Part shown: positions 1 to 10,996 of the stretch, piece by piece
Layout of the letters: every line of letters starts with the position of its first letter
How positions within the stretch are numbered: position 1 is the stretch's first letter
NCBI GenBank assembly: GCA_958298945.1
Contig: OY282606.1
Location: 90,403,696 to 90,467,695, forward strand
Reading direction: 5' to 3'
DNA: 64,000 nt
DNA from: Atherix ibis
Lineage: Eukaryota; Arthropoda; Insecta; Diptera; Athericidae
Position numbers and translations under genes: made by a program
Notes under the pieces: generated by a model
Databases searched by the model: none
What the model was told of the DNA's origin: nothing
What the model saw: the letters and a program-made list of their open reading frames with translations, nothing else

Positions 1-194
1 TCAAAATAATGCACAAAAAATTGGGGCAGTAAACATATTTTCATAGCTTGTTGACATGACCGTATCATCTAAATTAGTGGCAGCGAGGGTATTAGGACAT
101 GTAGGAAAGTCTATACAAAAATAAATAAATATTTTTTAAAATAAAAATAGTCAATTTTGAACTTTTTTACAAACTTAGACTCCAATTCCACATG

Positions 195-754
195 TTTGAC
201 TTGTGGGACAAGATTTCGCATGTGTTTTGGCATCGTTCCATATGCCTATCGTTCAATTCATGCGGCACCCATTTTCCGATCTTTTCAATTTTCCTCATGG
301 CATGCAGACGCATGGAACTGTCTGGTTGAGTAACACCCAATTGTTCCGCGAGCATTGATGGTCCTCAACCTTCCTAGGCCGATTTTCACGCTTCTTGTCC
401 CACAAGTCAAAATTGCCGTCTTTGAACCGATGAAACCAATCTCGGCACGTTGTTTCCGATAAAGCACTGTCACTATAGGCCTCCATAAGCATTCGATGCG
501 ATTCGGCAGCCAATTTCTTCAAATTGAAGCAGAAAAACAGAACTTCCCGCATATGGTCTTTTTCTGGCACAAAACTAGACATGATTACCAAAGGAAAAAT
601 GTATGTTGTTGAACGAAATTACTGACAATGTGCACTGATTAATGTTGACAGATGTCAAACTCATAATAAAAAAAGTATGGCGTGCCCATGGTAGCTTAAT
701 ACGCTCACTCACGCCATCTATGACCAAACAGCGAATTTAAGCTTATACACCTGG
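195..754 (-). mobile_element. Mariner (mauritiana type) 5' half, copy M1
   Basis: Truncated cut-and-paste DNA transposon. The minus strand encodes the N-terminal DNA-binding part of a Mos1-like transposase, starting MSSFVPEKDHMRE, followed by the DLWDKKRENRPRKVED stretch and, after a small frameshifting deletion, the second helix-turn-helix and a WVPHELND motif. The 5' terminal repeat (CCAGGTGTATAAGC on the minus strand) ends at 754 and is followed by a TA, as expected for mariner insertion. The catalytic domain is absent because the element stops near 195. Related copies lie at 15099, 44211 and 55311. It is a dead fragment. The family call is confident; the subfamily rests on likeness to Mos1. 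Confidence 0.9.
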
Positions 755-1525
755 TAAATTAAAAATAATTTAGTTGAATATTTGATTTCAACTCAATATG
801 TTGTTAGTCGATTTTAGTTGCTAATTTTTTTTTTTATTTGGCAGGTTTCATTTCTATATTATAACACATATACACATAGTCATGAGACACAGTCGCTCCT
901 ATGGAGCATATAGCGGCACAGAGAATACACGTCTCTAGTTGGTGGTAGAAGGCTTCCATTTGTGCGGTCATCATCTACTTCGGTTGGGGCATAGCACTGC
1001 ACGATGTGATGTTTCGGAACTTCGAGTGGAACCTGGCTGTCAGAAGGCGGTCGGAGACCGTTTTGTAGCCCATGAGAGATCTCTTTTTTTGCGGTGGCCG
1101 ATAGGATCAATCCGACTCTACAATGGTGGCCGCTGTCGTTTCCGCTGTAGATGAAGTGTTCGTTTACCCGTCTGCGTTGTGAGGGCTCCCTTGATGTTTC
1201 CACCTTGTCTCGGAGATTCCCAGGATATCGAGGTGGTAAGCGTTTTTTTTTTTTTTTTTGGGAGAGAAGCCAGTCGAGAAGTTTTTGGGAGAGAGTCCCG
1301 CACGTTCCAGGTACCTATTCCGGCTGTTCGATGAAAACCAGATGAGTTTTTTGCCTGAGGCGTACCGTAGTCCGGTTGATTCTTCTTGTGCTGTTTCTTG
1401 ATAGGTGGTTTTTTATAGCTTGCGGCTTATCAGGCCAGCGAAGTAACCTCCAGTGACGTTGGGGGACCCTACGGACTACATATAAGGCTTGTAGTCGGCC
1501 TGTCACCCCGGCACCATGCCGAGAT

Positions 1526-1580
1526 GGCGGCAGCGGGAATCGAACCCGCTACCTACCGAGTGTGAGTCGGTCGACACACA
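1526..1580 (-). other. tRNA-Val-like 3' half within the composite
   Basis: The minus strand has an anticodon-arm-like ACCGA-CTCACAC-TCGGT (5-bp stem; the loop would read CAC, Val), then a T-arm GCGGGTTCGATTCCCGC with a box B match, then CTGCCGCC. The acceptor 5' strand and D arm are missing because the 5S-like segment joins here. It is part of the retroposon leader, not a tRNA gene. A fuller version lies at 8039-8111. Confidence 0.7.
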
Positions 1581-1593
1581 CACGGTAAAACCT

Positions 1594-1703
1594 GCGGCAC
1601 GCGGTGTTTCTAAGCGGTCACCCATCCAAGTACTAACCACGCCCAGTCCTGCTTAACTTCGGTGATCGGACGAGAACCGGTGGATCCAGGACGGCACAGC
1701 CGC
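1594..1703 (-). pseudogene. 5S rRNA-derived sequence
   Basis: The minus strand shows the core of 5S rRNA: GGTTCTCGTCCGATCACCGA, then AAGTTAAGCAGGACTGGGCG (box A region), TAGTACTTGGATGGGTGACC, and a box C-like GACCGCTTAGAAACACCGCG. The first and last five bases (GCGGC and GCCGC) can pair as the closing helix. At about 110 nt it is some 10 nt shorter than normal 5S, and the 5' arm is altered. It is fused directly to a tRNA-like segment and is not in a 5S array, so it is a retroposon head, not a working rRNA gene. Confidence 0.85.
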
Positions 1704-1744
1704 TAATAAAAAATATAAAATATACTATTAAAATGAGTTGCTAA

Positions 1745-2885
1745 CAATAAAATATAAAATATATAATTTTAATCAGTTGATTTTAAGAAGTTAATTATAG
1801 GAAGATGTTGGCTTAAAATTCGTGGTATTAATACATCAAAACTGTTGTTGAAGGAAGAAACAAGATAAAATAAAATAATTAATAAATTAAAGTACTTAAA
1901 TAATAATTTGCAAAAAATAATAAGTGTAATAAAAAAAATAATAAATTATAAAGTAAACACAATATCTGTTTTTGTGCTTCTGAATTTGGTTATTAATAAA
2001 AAATAATGATTGCTTGTAAATAATACAAATTGAGTAATTCATTATCATTAGTACACTAGAATCATGTAGGCTTAGATACAAACTATGTTACTTAATTTAT
2101 AATGATAAATTAAAAAGATGAATTACTTTCTTAAAGAGGGATGGATATTATGTATTGTAAGACGTTATTGAGAGGATAGTCAGAGCAACAAAAATTTCGA
2201 AACAAAGATTTATTATGAATTAAAAAAATTAGTCAAAAATTCCTTGGCTGTTGGAAAAAGATGAAGAAGGTATTCAAATTCGCATAAAACTTTTATGAAC
2301 GTTAAGTTCCATAGGATTATGGTCAATGATGACCATACTCAGAGAGCACATGTTTCAGCTAGGCATACTTAAAGCTAGCTTTCTCACACCCACCACAAGC
2401 AGAAAAAATCATGCCAAGACCATAAGGAGGATAAATGAAGACACCTGAGGGTGTTTAATTCTCTATGGAAGGGGAAGGGAAAAAAACAGCCAAAAAGAGA
2501 CTCAAAGAGGGACTTTAAAATCCAACTTATGACTTGATTCGATAATTAGAGAATCCCTCGGTGAAATGGGATGTGCTCCACAAACGACCATAATACAATA
2601 GTTAAACACTGCCTCGACTACCTTAAAACTTGCTAATTGAAATTATTATTTTAAAATTTCCGGTAGATAAAAGGTTTTTTTTTACAGTGTTTTTCCTTAA
2701 AATTAACATGGTGTACATAAAATCAATATGATTATCATCATCCATTTGGTCATATTTTAAAACCCGATATAACTAAATTATAAAAGCGGCATTGTTATTT
2801 TTATGCAAAATTATTAGTTTATGCAGAACACGTGGAGCTGAATAATTTTTTAAATGTGTAAATTTTTTATTTATTTTTAAAAATA
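1745..2885. other. AT-rich DNA without a recognised gene
   Basis: A/T homopolymer-rich sequence. The stretch 2300-2620 is less AT-rich than its surroundings and may be a decayed repeat, but no conserved protein motif was recognised in any frame. Confidence 0.6.
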
Positions 2886-2889
2886 ATAA

Positions 2890-4135
2890 TGACTTTATTA
2901 TTTAACGTGCTCGAACATAAAAGAGGGCATCAACAATTTTACGGAGGATCTTGGATTGTAAGGCCTGGACGCGATAGGAATTGGAACGTTTCGTTGAACC
3001 CCAAAATTCAATTCCATACCATATGTCCAAATTGGTTTTATAATTGCATTTTAGATTAGAAGTTTACTTTTGATTGTTAGTTTCGAGCGTTTGTCAAGTA
3101 CTATAAGGAGTTGTAGGTAACGTCTGTTAGCTTCAACTCTTTTTAGTCTAGTATGTGGGTTCCATGTTAGTCTCTTGTCCAGGTAAAGTGCCAAATAACG
3201 CACTTTATCATATTGTAGAATTATGTTGCTATTAAAGTATAAAGGAGGTAGGTTTTCCTTGATAAAGAGTGGAAGTAATATGAATACTCTTCTGTTCATT
3301 TACTCTTACTTTCCATCTCTTAAAACAGGATTGAAGGTTGTGGATATGGGATTGTAAATTGTTGAAAACTATGTCAGGATTTGTATGGGTAGCAAGTATG
3401 GCCGCATCGTCAGCATAATTAGCAATGATAGTATTAGCATCAGATAGGATGTCATAGGTATAAATATTATATAAAATGGGACCAAGGATACTGCCTTGAG
3501 GGACTCTGGCTAGAATAGGGTATATTTCCGAGGATTCTGAGTTAATTTACAACTTGGAAAAAATTCTTGAGGAGATATCTAAAAAAGCTTAGGAGATATC
3601 TAAAAATACTCATGGGCAATACTTTTTCCTCTCAAGAAAGGATGCAATATAATCAACAATATGATCGCATTACTGGATAGTGGAGTGTTCAGATCGGAAG
3701 CCAAATTGGTGATCAGGAATAATTTTTTCATCAACTAGGATTGGGTAGAGTCGTTTTAATAACAAGAATTGGTAAGAAGCTGATAGGAATCATTTTATGA
3801 CATAAAATTTCCAGACTATTAAAAATGTACGTCATTAAAACTAAAGCTTTTCGGGAAATTTGCTTCAGAATACACGTAGGATCTGTTATTAGATCATAAC
3901 CAGGAGCTTTTTTATTGGGAAAGCGCAAAATAGTAGTTTTAATTTCCGAGGGCTTAAAATTTTTGGGAGGAATACTTATAGGGACTGGGAACATTAGTTC
4001 TTCGATGATTTTGTTAGTATGCGATTTGTCTTCTTAATCATCATGTGGAGCAAAAATATTTACCAAATGTTTAGCAAATATTTCGGCTTTTTCTTTGTTT
4101 GTTTTTGCCAAGTTATTTTTTGTAGTTAAAAGTAT
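2890..4135 (-). mobile_element. Jockey-type LINE, reverse transcriptase fragment
   Basis: 5'-truncated non-LTR retrotransposon read on the minus strand. In order: FPNKKAPGYDLIT near 3920 (start of the RT fingers/palm), DHQFGFRSEHSTIQ near 3700, VPQGSILGP near 3500, the catalytic box NYADDAAILA near 3420, VRYLALYLDKRLTWNPH near 3190 (thumb region), and YGIEFWGSTKRSN near 3010 (C-terminal region). Several frameshifts and stops break the frame. The KAPGYDLIT and LDKRLTW motifs fit the jockey clade. The endonuclease and ORF1 are absent, as expected after incomplete reverse transcription. No clear poly-A tail or target duplication was seen. Confidence 0.85.
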
Positions 4136-5480
4136 TTTTTATTATCAAACTATTTAAAAACAAATAAGAAAATAAACCAAATATTTAATAAATAAATAAA
4201 TTTTTATTACTATAAAAAATTCGTAGGGAAAAAAGATAAAAATGAATCCTTAAATAAATACTTAGCAATTTATATATAGTATAAGGTGTACTAATAACTG
4301 AAATTACTTTGCATGTTAAATAATACATCGGATAAATAATTTGTTTGACTCTTTACTATCAACAAAGCAATGGATACCTGAATGAACTATTGTTTCAACT
4401 ACAATAGAAGAGAGACCAATGGTTTTCAACAAACAAACGCCCATTCAGCTAAATAAATCATCACACAAAGTTTAGTATAGAAGGCGTACGACCAAGTATG
4501 GATTGACTGCACTCAATGCTCATATCTTAAGTCAACATTTCTTACATTATACTATATAGTCAGTTGATGGCTTAAGACACAGGTACAGGAACAGGTATCA
4601 TAGCTGTAACAGGTACGTTCCACAAGCTGATCTTTTGTAATATGTACGCCGATTGTATGGTATTCTTCCTTCTTTAATATTTTCATTTCTATTCTTTAGC
4701 AAAAAACTAATTTCAGTTATATACACATGACTTTTCAATACCTATAGTATCTGGTCTGTATTAGCGACATGGTGGTCTTAGAGGACTTCCTTCGCTTAAG
4801 GCAACTAACTGCCCCTATGTCTTCTGTTGTTTTTCTTACTTAGAAACAATAACTATAATATTGCATTAAATCTTCTTTCTATAAAAATATTTTAATATTA
4901 TCATATTCCATTTTACAATCTTCCATCTTTCATATATTGTTTTTGATGCAAATGATCGTATAAATAATATATTTATCGATTAGATTTTTTTTATAGATCC
5001 ATTATTGATTTGCGAAATTATACTTCTTAATTTTATGTTCACAAATTGATAGCATAACCCTAATAAAAAACAAATAATAATTTGAATATTTATTATGTAA
5101 TAACTTTTATACTATCTATATATAAAATTTTTATAATTAAGTATGTGAACAATTTTATTTTACTTTGAAAGAATAATATTAGTAAAAACACATACAATTA
5201 ATAACTCATCGAGATTTAAATAAAATAAACTTTTTTTATTATAAGAAAAAAAAAAGTTTACAATTGAAAAAAATCTGTTCATCTTCTAGTATCGTTTTTT
5301 ATTTGAAATTCTTAAAAACTATCGATTTGATTTTTTGTTATAAAAATATCGAAATTCTCTCTTTTGGCATTTTAATAAAGGGTTATCAATTTTATAAGTC
5401 AAAGAATACAAACAATTGGTAGGATTTTTTTAAATTAAAATTTGTCAATTTGTATTATATTATAGATCATTTAAGTCCAA
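4136..5480. other. AT-rich DNA without a recognised gene
   Basis: Highly AT-rich, with long A and T runs. No open frame with a recognisable domain and no terminal repeats were found. Confidence 0.6.
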
Positions 5481-6990
5481 AATAATACATTAAAATTGTA
5501 AAAACTCTAAGCCGACTTGGTGATGAAACAACAGGGTTTTAATGAGCATATAAGTCATAAATCTGAGCCCCATAGTAGTATGATAACCAACTTTGTTGAC
5601 CTGAAATTAGAAATTTTAGCCTATACGAGGTCTGTTCAAAAAGTATCGCGAATTTTGTGTTTTTTCAAATTTTTTTAAATTTATTTATGAATATCTATTT
5701 TGTCCCCTTCAAAGTAATCCCCACTAGATATTATACACTTGTGCCAACGTTTTTTCCAATTCTCGAAGCACTTCAAAATTTTTTTTTTGTAATCTTGTTC
5801 AGCTCCTTCTTCGACGCCGTCTTTATCTCCTCAATCGTAGCGTAGCGTCGTCGTTTCATGGGGCCAAAAATTCGCGCACAAGCAACGATGCGTGAGCAGG
5901 GGCGTTATAATGGTGCAAAAGCCAATTTTTGTTCTTCCACAAATCCGGGCGTTTCTGGTGGATTGCTTCCCGCAACTTGCGCATAAATTGCAGGTAATAT
6001 TCCTTATTGACCGTTATACCCTGTGGCAAGAATTAACCTTCACATTCGACCGAACTTGGCGCGCTTTTTTCAGTCTTGGCTCGTGCGGCAGCTTCCATTG
6101 GGATGATTGAGCTTTGATTTCCATGTCATAACCATAAACCCATGAATCGTCACCAGTTATGACCCTCTGTTGATGCGATGCTGTTTTTGGTCGAAATTGA
6201 GCAATTTTGGTACGAATTTCACGGCGACCCGTCTTACGTTAAAATCATTGGTAAAAATCGAATGGCACGAGCCAATCGATATGTTTAAGTGCTCAGCAAC
6301 TTCTCTAACGGTGATTCGACGATTGGCCAATACTATTTTCTTCACTTCATCATACATCCATCTGTTGATTCGACGATTGGCTCGGGCGTCAGGCACGTTT
6401 TTCGTTGTTCACATCTTCTCGGCCCTCTGAGAACATTTTGTACTACCGATAAAACTTCTCGGCCCTCACCATATGCCACAGTCAACATTCGGAATGCGTC
6501 CGCACAATTAATTTTGTTTTTCACACGAAATTTGATTCAGATTCTTTGATCCATTTTTTGGAATGGGCAAAAATCGAAGACGAGCCCAAAACACGTGAAA
6601 GCAAAGCAGCTGTCAAAAATTAACTGAACATTCAAAATGGCCGAACTTATCGACAGAAGTGAGAGACATGCGTACCAACATAATGCCACAAAAAATCGAA
6701 AACCGAATATACATAACGCGCGGAAATTCAAAATTCGCGATACTTTTTGAACAGACCTCGTATGTGCTTATTACAAAACGTCACCACAAGCCATAAACTG
6801 CAACCAACACGTGTAGTTTCAAGATTTGGTGATGTCAACTATTACTTACAAAACTATTGAATATAAAAAATCATATTATAAAAATAATTTTCAAAATTTT
6901 AAATGCTCAAAACATCCATCAAATAATGGCCTATTTACAGCCCAAAATATGCTCACAAGTCATTAGAAATTTTCTTCAAAAGTATCAAAA
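5481..6990 (+). mobile_element. Old DDE_3-type Tc1/mariner remnant, split by a mariner
   Basis: Two flanking pieces of a decayed transposase gene surround the mariner at 5636-6760. After the mariner, the sequence near 6815-6840 matches the nucleotide pattern of the conserved 'fPEHVISRfGDVNW' stretch seen better at 25195-25440, and near 6910-6985 it reads NIHQIMAYLQPKIC, the C-terminal region of the same family. The left piece is too decayed to assign motif by motif. The element is inactive and clearly older than the inserted mariner. Confidence 0.55.
5636..6760 (-). mobile_element. Mariner family V, copy V1, inserted at a TA
   Basis: Both terminal repeats are present (CGAGGTCTGTTCAAAAAGTA at the left, its complement at the right), each flanked by TA (5634-5635 and 6761-6762). 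The minus strand encodes a mariner transposase: an N-terminal MDQRI start near 6554, then DEVKKIVLANRRITVREVAE (HTH), SIGSCHSIF and FVPKLLNFDQKQHRIN. The segment with the third catalytic Asp (PDLAPCDFF in sister copies) is deleted between the 'HAS..' region and MKRRRYATIEEIKTAS. Stops and frameshifts occur throughout. It is dead. The subfamily is uncertain, possibly vertumnana-like. Confidence 0.9.
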
Positions 6991-8038
6991 GTATATAATT
7001 AATTAAAAATATAATAAAAATCTAAATTTTAAATATATTTTATATAAATTTTCTTTCCAAAGAATAAATTGGATAAACTTTTCGTTCACGATAGCTCTCG
7101 ACATATATTTCTGTTTAAGGAAAAACAAATCTTTCAGCATTAACAGGATATGATAATTTTAACTATAGATCAAAAGTTATACGTAAATAAAATAAATCCT
7201 AACCTTTGTTGCTTGATATTTTCATTAGTGCTACCGTAAATGTTGACTTTGCATCTTTCGGCATCGATATACAAAGAACTATCGCCTCTATTACACAATA
7301 AACTGATTGTCCATAAAGAGACGCAATTCAATTCAAATTGGATTCGAAATCGATTGAATTCGATTACAACCTTTACACCTGGAAGGCAATCGATTCGCAA
7401 CTTATCTTTTCACAGCAATGCATCTATTTTGCCGCAACGATTGTTACAAGTAGTTTGCCGATGTTTCTCTCACTGACCATAAGATGTGTCCGTGGCTAAA
7501 GTGTGATTTCTTTAACTGATTGCGATTCAAATAGATGAAGTGAAAACTGTACTTTTTCCCTGATGCTACAGGAAATATGCAAATAGTGAACCACAAATCT
7601 TTGTTTTGGATCTTTGTTTTGGATAAAATTTTATATTTTTTTGGATAGTTTGAGTTAAAATAAGAATATTTTAGTGCTACTTTTAAATAGATTATTTTAA
7701 TCGCAGTACTATAAAATACATTTAATATATTTTTATTATTAATTTACATTATATTTTTCATTTTTGACTCATCAAAGTGTATATTTTTTTTTTAATAACC
7801 AACTGTGGCCCAGTTTATACAAAATAAGGTAGGGAACACGTGCAATGGAGACGACATTATCTTCAGTAATAAAATCAAAGTGTCTGGTAGTATTTGGGAC
7901 CTTTTCTGCTGTAAAATCCTTCATAAGTGATCGGTGGATGTAAGGCAGAATTCCATTACATTCCCACCAAATTAGATTAATCTATACTAAGTTTTGTATG
8001 TTTGCAATCGTTTCTATGATAATATTTAAAGAAATTTT
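6991..8038. other. AT-rich DNA with a less AT-rich block at 7200-7540
   Basis: Mostly AT-rich. The block 7200-7540 has more balanced composition and several GATTCGAATCGATT-like palindromic pieces. No protein motif was recognised in either frame, so it may be a conserved regulatory element or an unknown repeat. Confidence 0.5.
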
Positions 8039-8111
8039 GATGGCAAAGCAGTGGTCAAGTCGATCGACTTACACTCGATAGGTAGTGGGTTCGATTCCCG
8101 CTGCCGCCATC
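8039..8111 (+). other. tRNA-Val-like module at the 5' end of the LINE
   Basis: GATGGC at the start can pair with GCCATC at the end. A box A-like GTGGTCAAGTCG is followed by an anticodon arm ATCGA-CTTACAC-TCGAT, whose loop would present TAC (Val), and a T arm with the box B match GGGTTCGATTCCC. This resembles an internal Pol III promoter. It lacks the flanks of a true tRNA gene and runs directly into the LINE leader, so it is retroposon-borne. Confidence 0.7.
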
Positions 8112-8372
8112 TCGGCATTGGTGCCGGGGTGAGAGGCCGACTACAAGCCTTATATATATGTAGTCCGTAGGGTCCACCAACGTCACTGGGGGTTGCTTCG
8201 CTGGCCTGATAAGCCGCAAGCTATAAAAAAAATACCTTATCAAGAAACAGCACAAGAAGAAGCATCCGGACCAAACATCAAGAAGACCAAATTGATGCGT
8301 ATCAGCGCCACCTGCGAGAGGCCCTTGATGCTACACGGTACCCAAGTTGAAGATTTCGAAAAAGTTCTGTTA

Positions 8373-9461
8373 CGAGGGTCGTTCAATAAGTCCTTAGAAA
8401 AAGATGGAAAGAAACTTTTTTATTTTTCAACATAATCTCCTTTTAGCTCTATACACTTTTCCAACCGCTTTTCCAAAATTTTTATCCCGTCCAAAAAATA
8501 GGATTTCGGAAGTTCTGCAAAATACTCATCTGTTTGAGCAATGACGTACTCGTTGGAAGTGAACCGTCGTCCGCCAAGCCATTTCTTCAGATTGGGGAAA
8601 AGAAAATAGTCACTCGGGGCCAAATCTGGTGAATAAGCGGGATGTTGCAACAATTCCATTCTCAATTCCACAATTTTGGCTATGGAAACAGCGCATGTGT
8701 GCACACGCGCATTGGTCTGATGCAAGAGGATTTTTTTCTTCTTCAGATGGGGGCGTTTCTCTTTGATTTCCTCGCTCAACCGTTGCAATAACGACGCGTA
8801 ATACGCTCCTGTTATTGTTTTTCCTTTTTCCAAGTAGTCGATAAAAATGATGCCCTGCGAAAGAGTGCCAACATAGCCTCAGCGTCCACTACACGATTGC
8901 GCTTATTCTCCTCTGAGAGCAAACGCGGCACCCATCTTGCCGAAATTTTTTTCACAGACAATTTTTCATGCAAAATTGAAGCGACTGTACCTTGTGATAT
9001 GCCCGTGGCCTCAACTAATTCGCGCACTTTAATTCGCCGATCGTTCAAAATCAGATCGTGGATTTTGTCGATGATTTCAGGAGTAGACACCTCAACTGGG
9101 CGTCCTGAAAGATGTTCATCTTTTGTGGATGAACGGCAACGTTTAAATTCATTCACCCAATTGTAAACCGTCGCAAACACAGGTGCAGATGTGCCATGAA
9201 CTGCATCCAACTCGGCTTTGATTTCTTTCGGGCTTAAGCCTTTCAAATGGAGATGTTTGATGACAGCCCTAAACTCTCTTTTTTCCATTGCTATGCACAA
9301 ATAAATGTCGTTAACCTTAATCGACGATAGAAATTGACCTACGCTATGGATCGAGCTGAAATTTTGACAGCTTTCCTGTCGATAATGCTACTTACAAAAT
9401 CTTTACCGACACTACAAGCGCAATTTCTTGGATTTTCTAAGGACTTATTGAACCACCCTCG
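8373..9461 (-). mobile_element. Mariner, Himar1-like (irritans/mellifera lineage)
   Basis: Complete ends (CGAGGGTCGTTCAATAAGTC and its inverted copy) flanked by TA at 8371-8372 and 9462-9463. On the minus strand the transposase starts MEKREFRAVIKHLHLKGLSP near 9287. It continues through TVYNWVNEFKR (first HTH), IKVRELVEATGISQGTV (second HTH) and WVPRLLSEENKRNRV to LALFRR. About 80 residues, including the first catalytic Asp, are then deleted. The C-terminal part has LLHQTNARVHT, where the second Asp has become Thr, and YSPDLAPSDYFLF with the third Asp intact. It is inactive. The insertion interrupts a LINE reading frame very cleanly, so it is younger than that LINE copy. Confidence 0.92.
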
Positions 9462-10134
9462 TACCTTGGCAGCATGCTCAGCAAGGATGGTGGAACTGAA
9501 ACAGACATCCAAACGCGCATCAACAAGGCGCGACAAGCGTACACCTCACTTGGGAACGTGTGGCGTTCCAACCACCTCTCCATAGCACTCAAACTTCGAA
9601 TATTCAGTTCAAAAAAAAAAAAAACGTCAAGCCAGTCCTGCTGTACGGTTGCGAAACATGGAAAGTAACCGACAGCACGACTCGTAAGCCTCAAACATTT
9701 GTGAACAGATGCTTGAGGCGTATAAGCAAGATCTTCTGGCCGAACTGGATAACGAACGATGAGCTGCTTCTTCTCACGAAGCAAATACCCCTGCTAGCTG
9801 ACATCAAACGCAGGAAATGGAGTTGGATTGGCCACACCTTGCGAAAACCACCTACGGACATAGCAAGGATGGCACTAGACTGGAACCAACAGGGCAATCG
9901 CAGCAGAGGACGACCAAGGACCACTTAGAGAAGATCAGTCGAGCGCGAACACCAACAAATTGGCAAGTCATGGGCGGAAGTTTGTCTCTAGTGCCGCTAT
10001 ATGCTCCATAGGGAGCGACTGTGTCTCATGTCTATGTGTATAAATGCATATATGTGTTATGTAAAAATTGTACAATAACGTGAAAATGAAAAACCTGTCA
10101 AACAAAAATAAAAACATAAAAAAAAATTTCCCTT

Positions 10135-10440
10135 TTAAGAATATCTCTGTAGTACTCCTGTTTCATATTTCTCTCAATTTTACAAATATTTCTAATTTCA
10201 GCTTCACCGAAACAACTCCATATCATGATGGAACCTTCACCTAGGGCCAATTTATTATCACGCAGTATTCAATTTTTTGCTGAGACCATGGGTAACATTG
10301 GTCTCATAACATCTATTTGGTCATGGAGGTCTGCCTTCTCAAGCTTTCGTTTGACAGCTAAAACTTACATGCTTCCGTACCATAGTTAATTGGGATGTTA
10401 TTTACTGTGCGATAGGACGTTTGTTTAGGTTGCTCGTCAT
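10135..10440 (-). mobile_element. Tc1-like transposase remnant
   Basis: The minus strand near 10245-10200 reads LGEGSIMIWSCFGEA, which matches the conserved GGGSVMVWGCF block of Tc1 transposases, followed by ICKIERNMKQEYYRDIL. The rest is full of stops. No terminal repeats were found. It lies directly behind the LINE 3' end. Confidence 0.5.
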
Positions 10441-10995
10441 CGCTATTATTTTAATCTTCAAAAAAAAATCGTTATTCTGAGGATACCAGCACGTGTTTTT
10501 TGTTTAATAATGCACTTGTCTTTAAATATTTTGCTATTTTAATCAACTATTCTTTTATTCAACTGAAAATTTCACAATGAATTTTTCCGGTTTATGGAAT
10601 AAATAATTATTAACGAAAGCATTTCAATCAAAAATTTTGTTTTGTTTTTAATCAAATAAACATTTTAAATAAACTTAAGTCTTAGAAACGATAAAAAATT
10701 TTCATATTAAAGGAATATGACATTTCTTGGATCTAGTAAAATAAGAAAAAAAAAACAAATTTAGAATTTCCGGAAATTTACACTTAAAATTAATGCCATT
10801 TTTATTTTAGAAATATTCTTAATTTAATTATGTCAATTTGAAGCAGTATTATATATCTAAACAGGAGAAGATCATAAACTGCTACGCTTTTCAAGAAATA
10901 TTGGAAGTAATAAATTTATGTCTAATTAAATATAAAGTTTACATAAAATTATTGCATATCAACTTAGTATTTGCAGTTACGTATTAATGTACCTT
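10441..10995. other. AT-rich DNA without a recognised gene
   Basis: AT-rich sequence with A runs. No motif recognised. Confidence 0.55.
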
Positions 10996-10996
10996 T

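Larger units (their letters stand above)
825..1703 (-). mobile_element. Composite retroposon: 5S-like + tRNA-like leader + LINE endonuclease + LINE 3' end
   Basis: Read on the minus strand, the order is: a 5S rRNA-like head (1703-1594), a tRNA-Val-like half (about 1580-1526), a leader of about 200 bp, the start of a LINE endonuclease domain (GTWNVR near 1290, then EHFIYSGNDSGHH and an IVQCYAPTE motif near 990), an abrupt join, the LINE 3' end (GCCGCTATATGCTCCAT near 905) and a short A-rich tail near 825-836. The rest of the endonuclease and the whole reverse transcriptase are missing. A 9-bp repeat, AGTTGCTAA, occurs at 816-824 and 1736-1744 and could be a target-site duplication. The same leader and 3' end recur at 8039-10130. 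Frameshifts make it non-functional. The LINE clade is uncertain, perhaps RTE-like. Confidence 0.75.
8039..10130 (+). mobile_element. tRNA-like leader + LINE, internally deleted, with nested mariner
   Basis: Second copy of the composite seen at 825-1703. Order: tRNA-Val-like module (8039-8111); the same leader (GGCCTGATAAGCCGCAAGCT near 8203); a deletion that removes the endonuclease and most of the RT; the RT C-terminal region NIKKTKLMRISA near 8280; the mariner at 8373-9461; then YLGSMLSKDGGTETDIQTRI (from 9463), LLYGCETWKVTDSTTRK near 9640, WPNWITNDELLLLTKQ near 9740, WSWIGHTLRKPPTDIARMA near 9820 and the shared 3' end (GCCGCTATATGCTCCAT near 9995). An A-run near 9610 shifts the frame. The RT catalytic box is missing. 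It is a dead copy of a LINE of uncertain (RTE-like?) clade. Confidence 0.8.

Noticed and set aside
939..1154. A plus-strand protein with Cys/Arg-rich content
   Set aside because: It is the antisense shadow of the LINE endonuclease region.
1594..1703. A functional 5S rRNA gene
   Set aside because: It is about 10 nt short, altered at the 5' arm, single copy here, and fused directly to tRNA-like and LINE sequence.
2100..2640. A Tc1-like transposase relic
   Set aside because: Composition hints at a decayed repeat, but no conserved motif could be read in any frame.
8039..8111. A functional tRNA-Val gene
   Set aside because: No normal acceptor arrangement or terminator (T-run) follows; it continues straight into the LINE leader shared with another locus.
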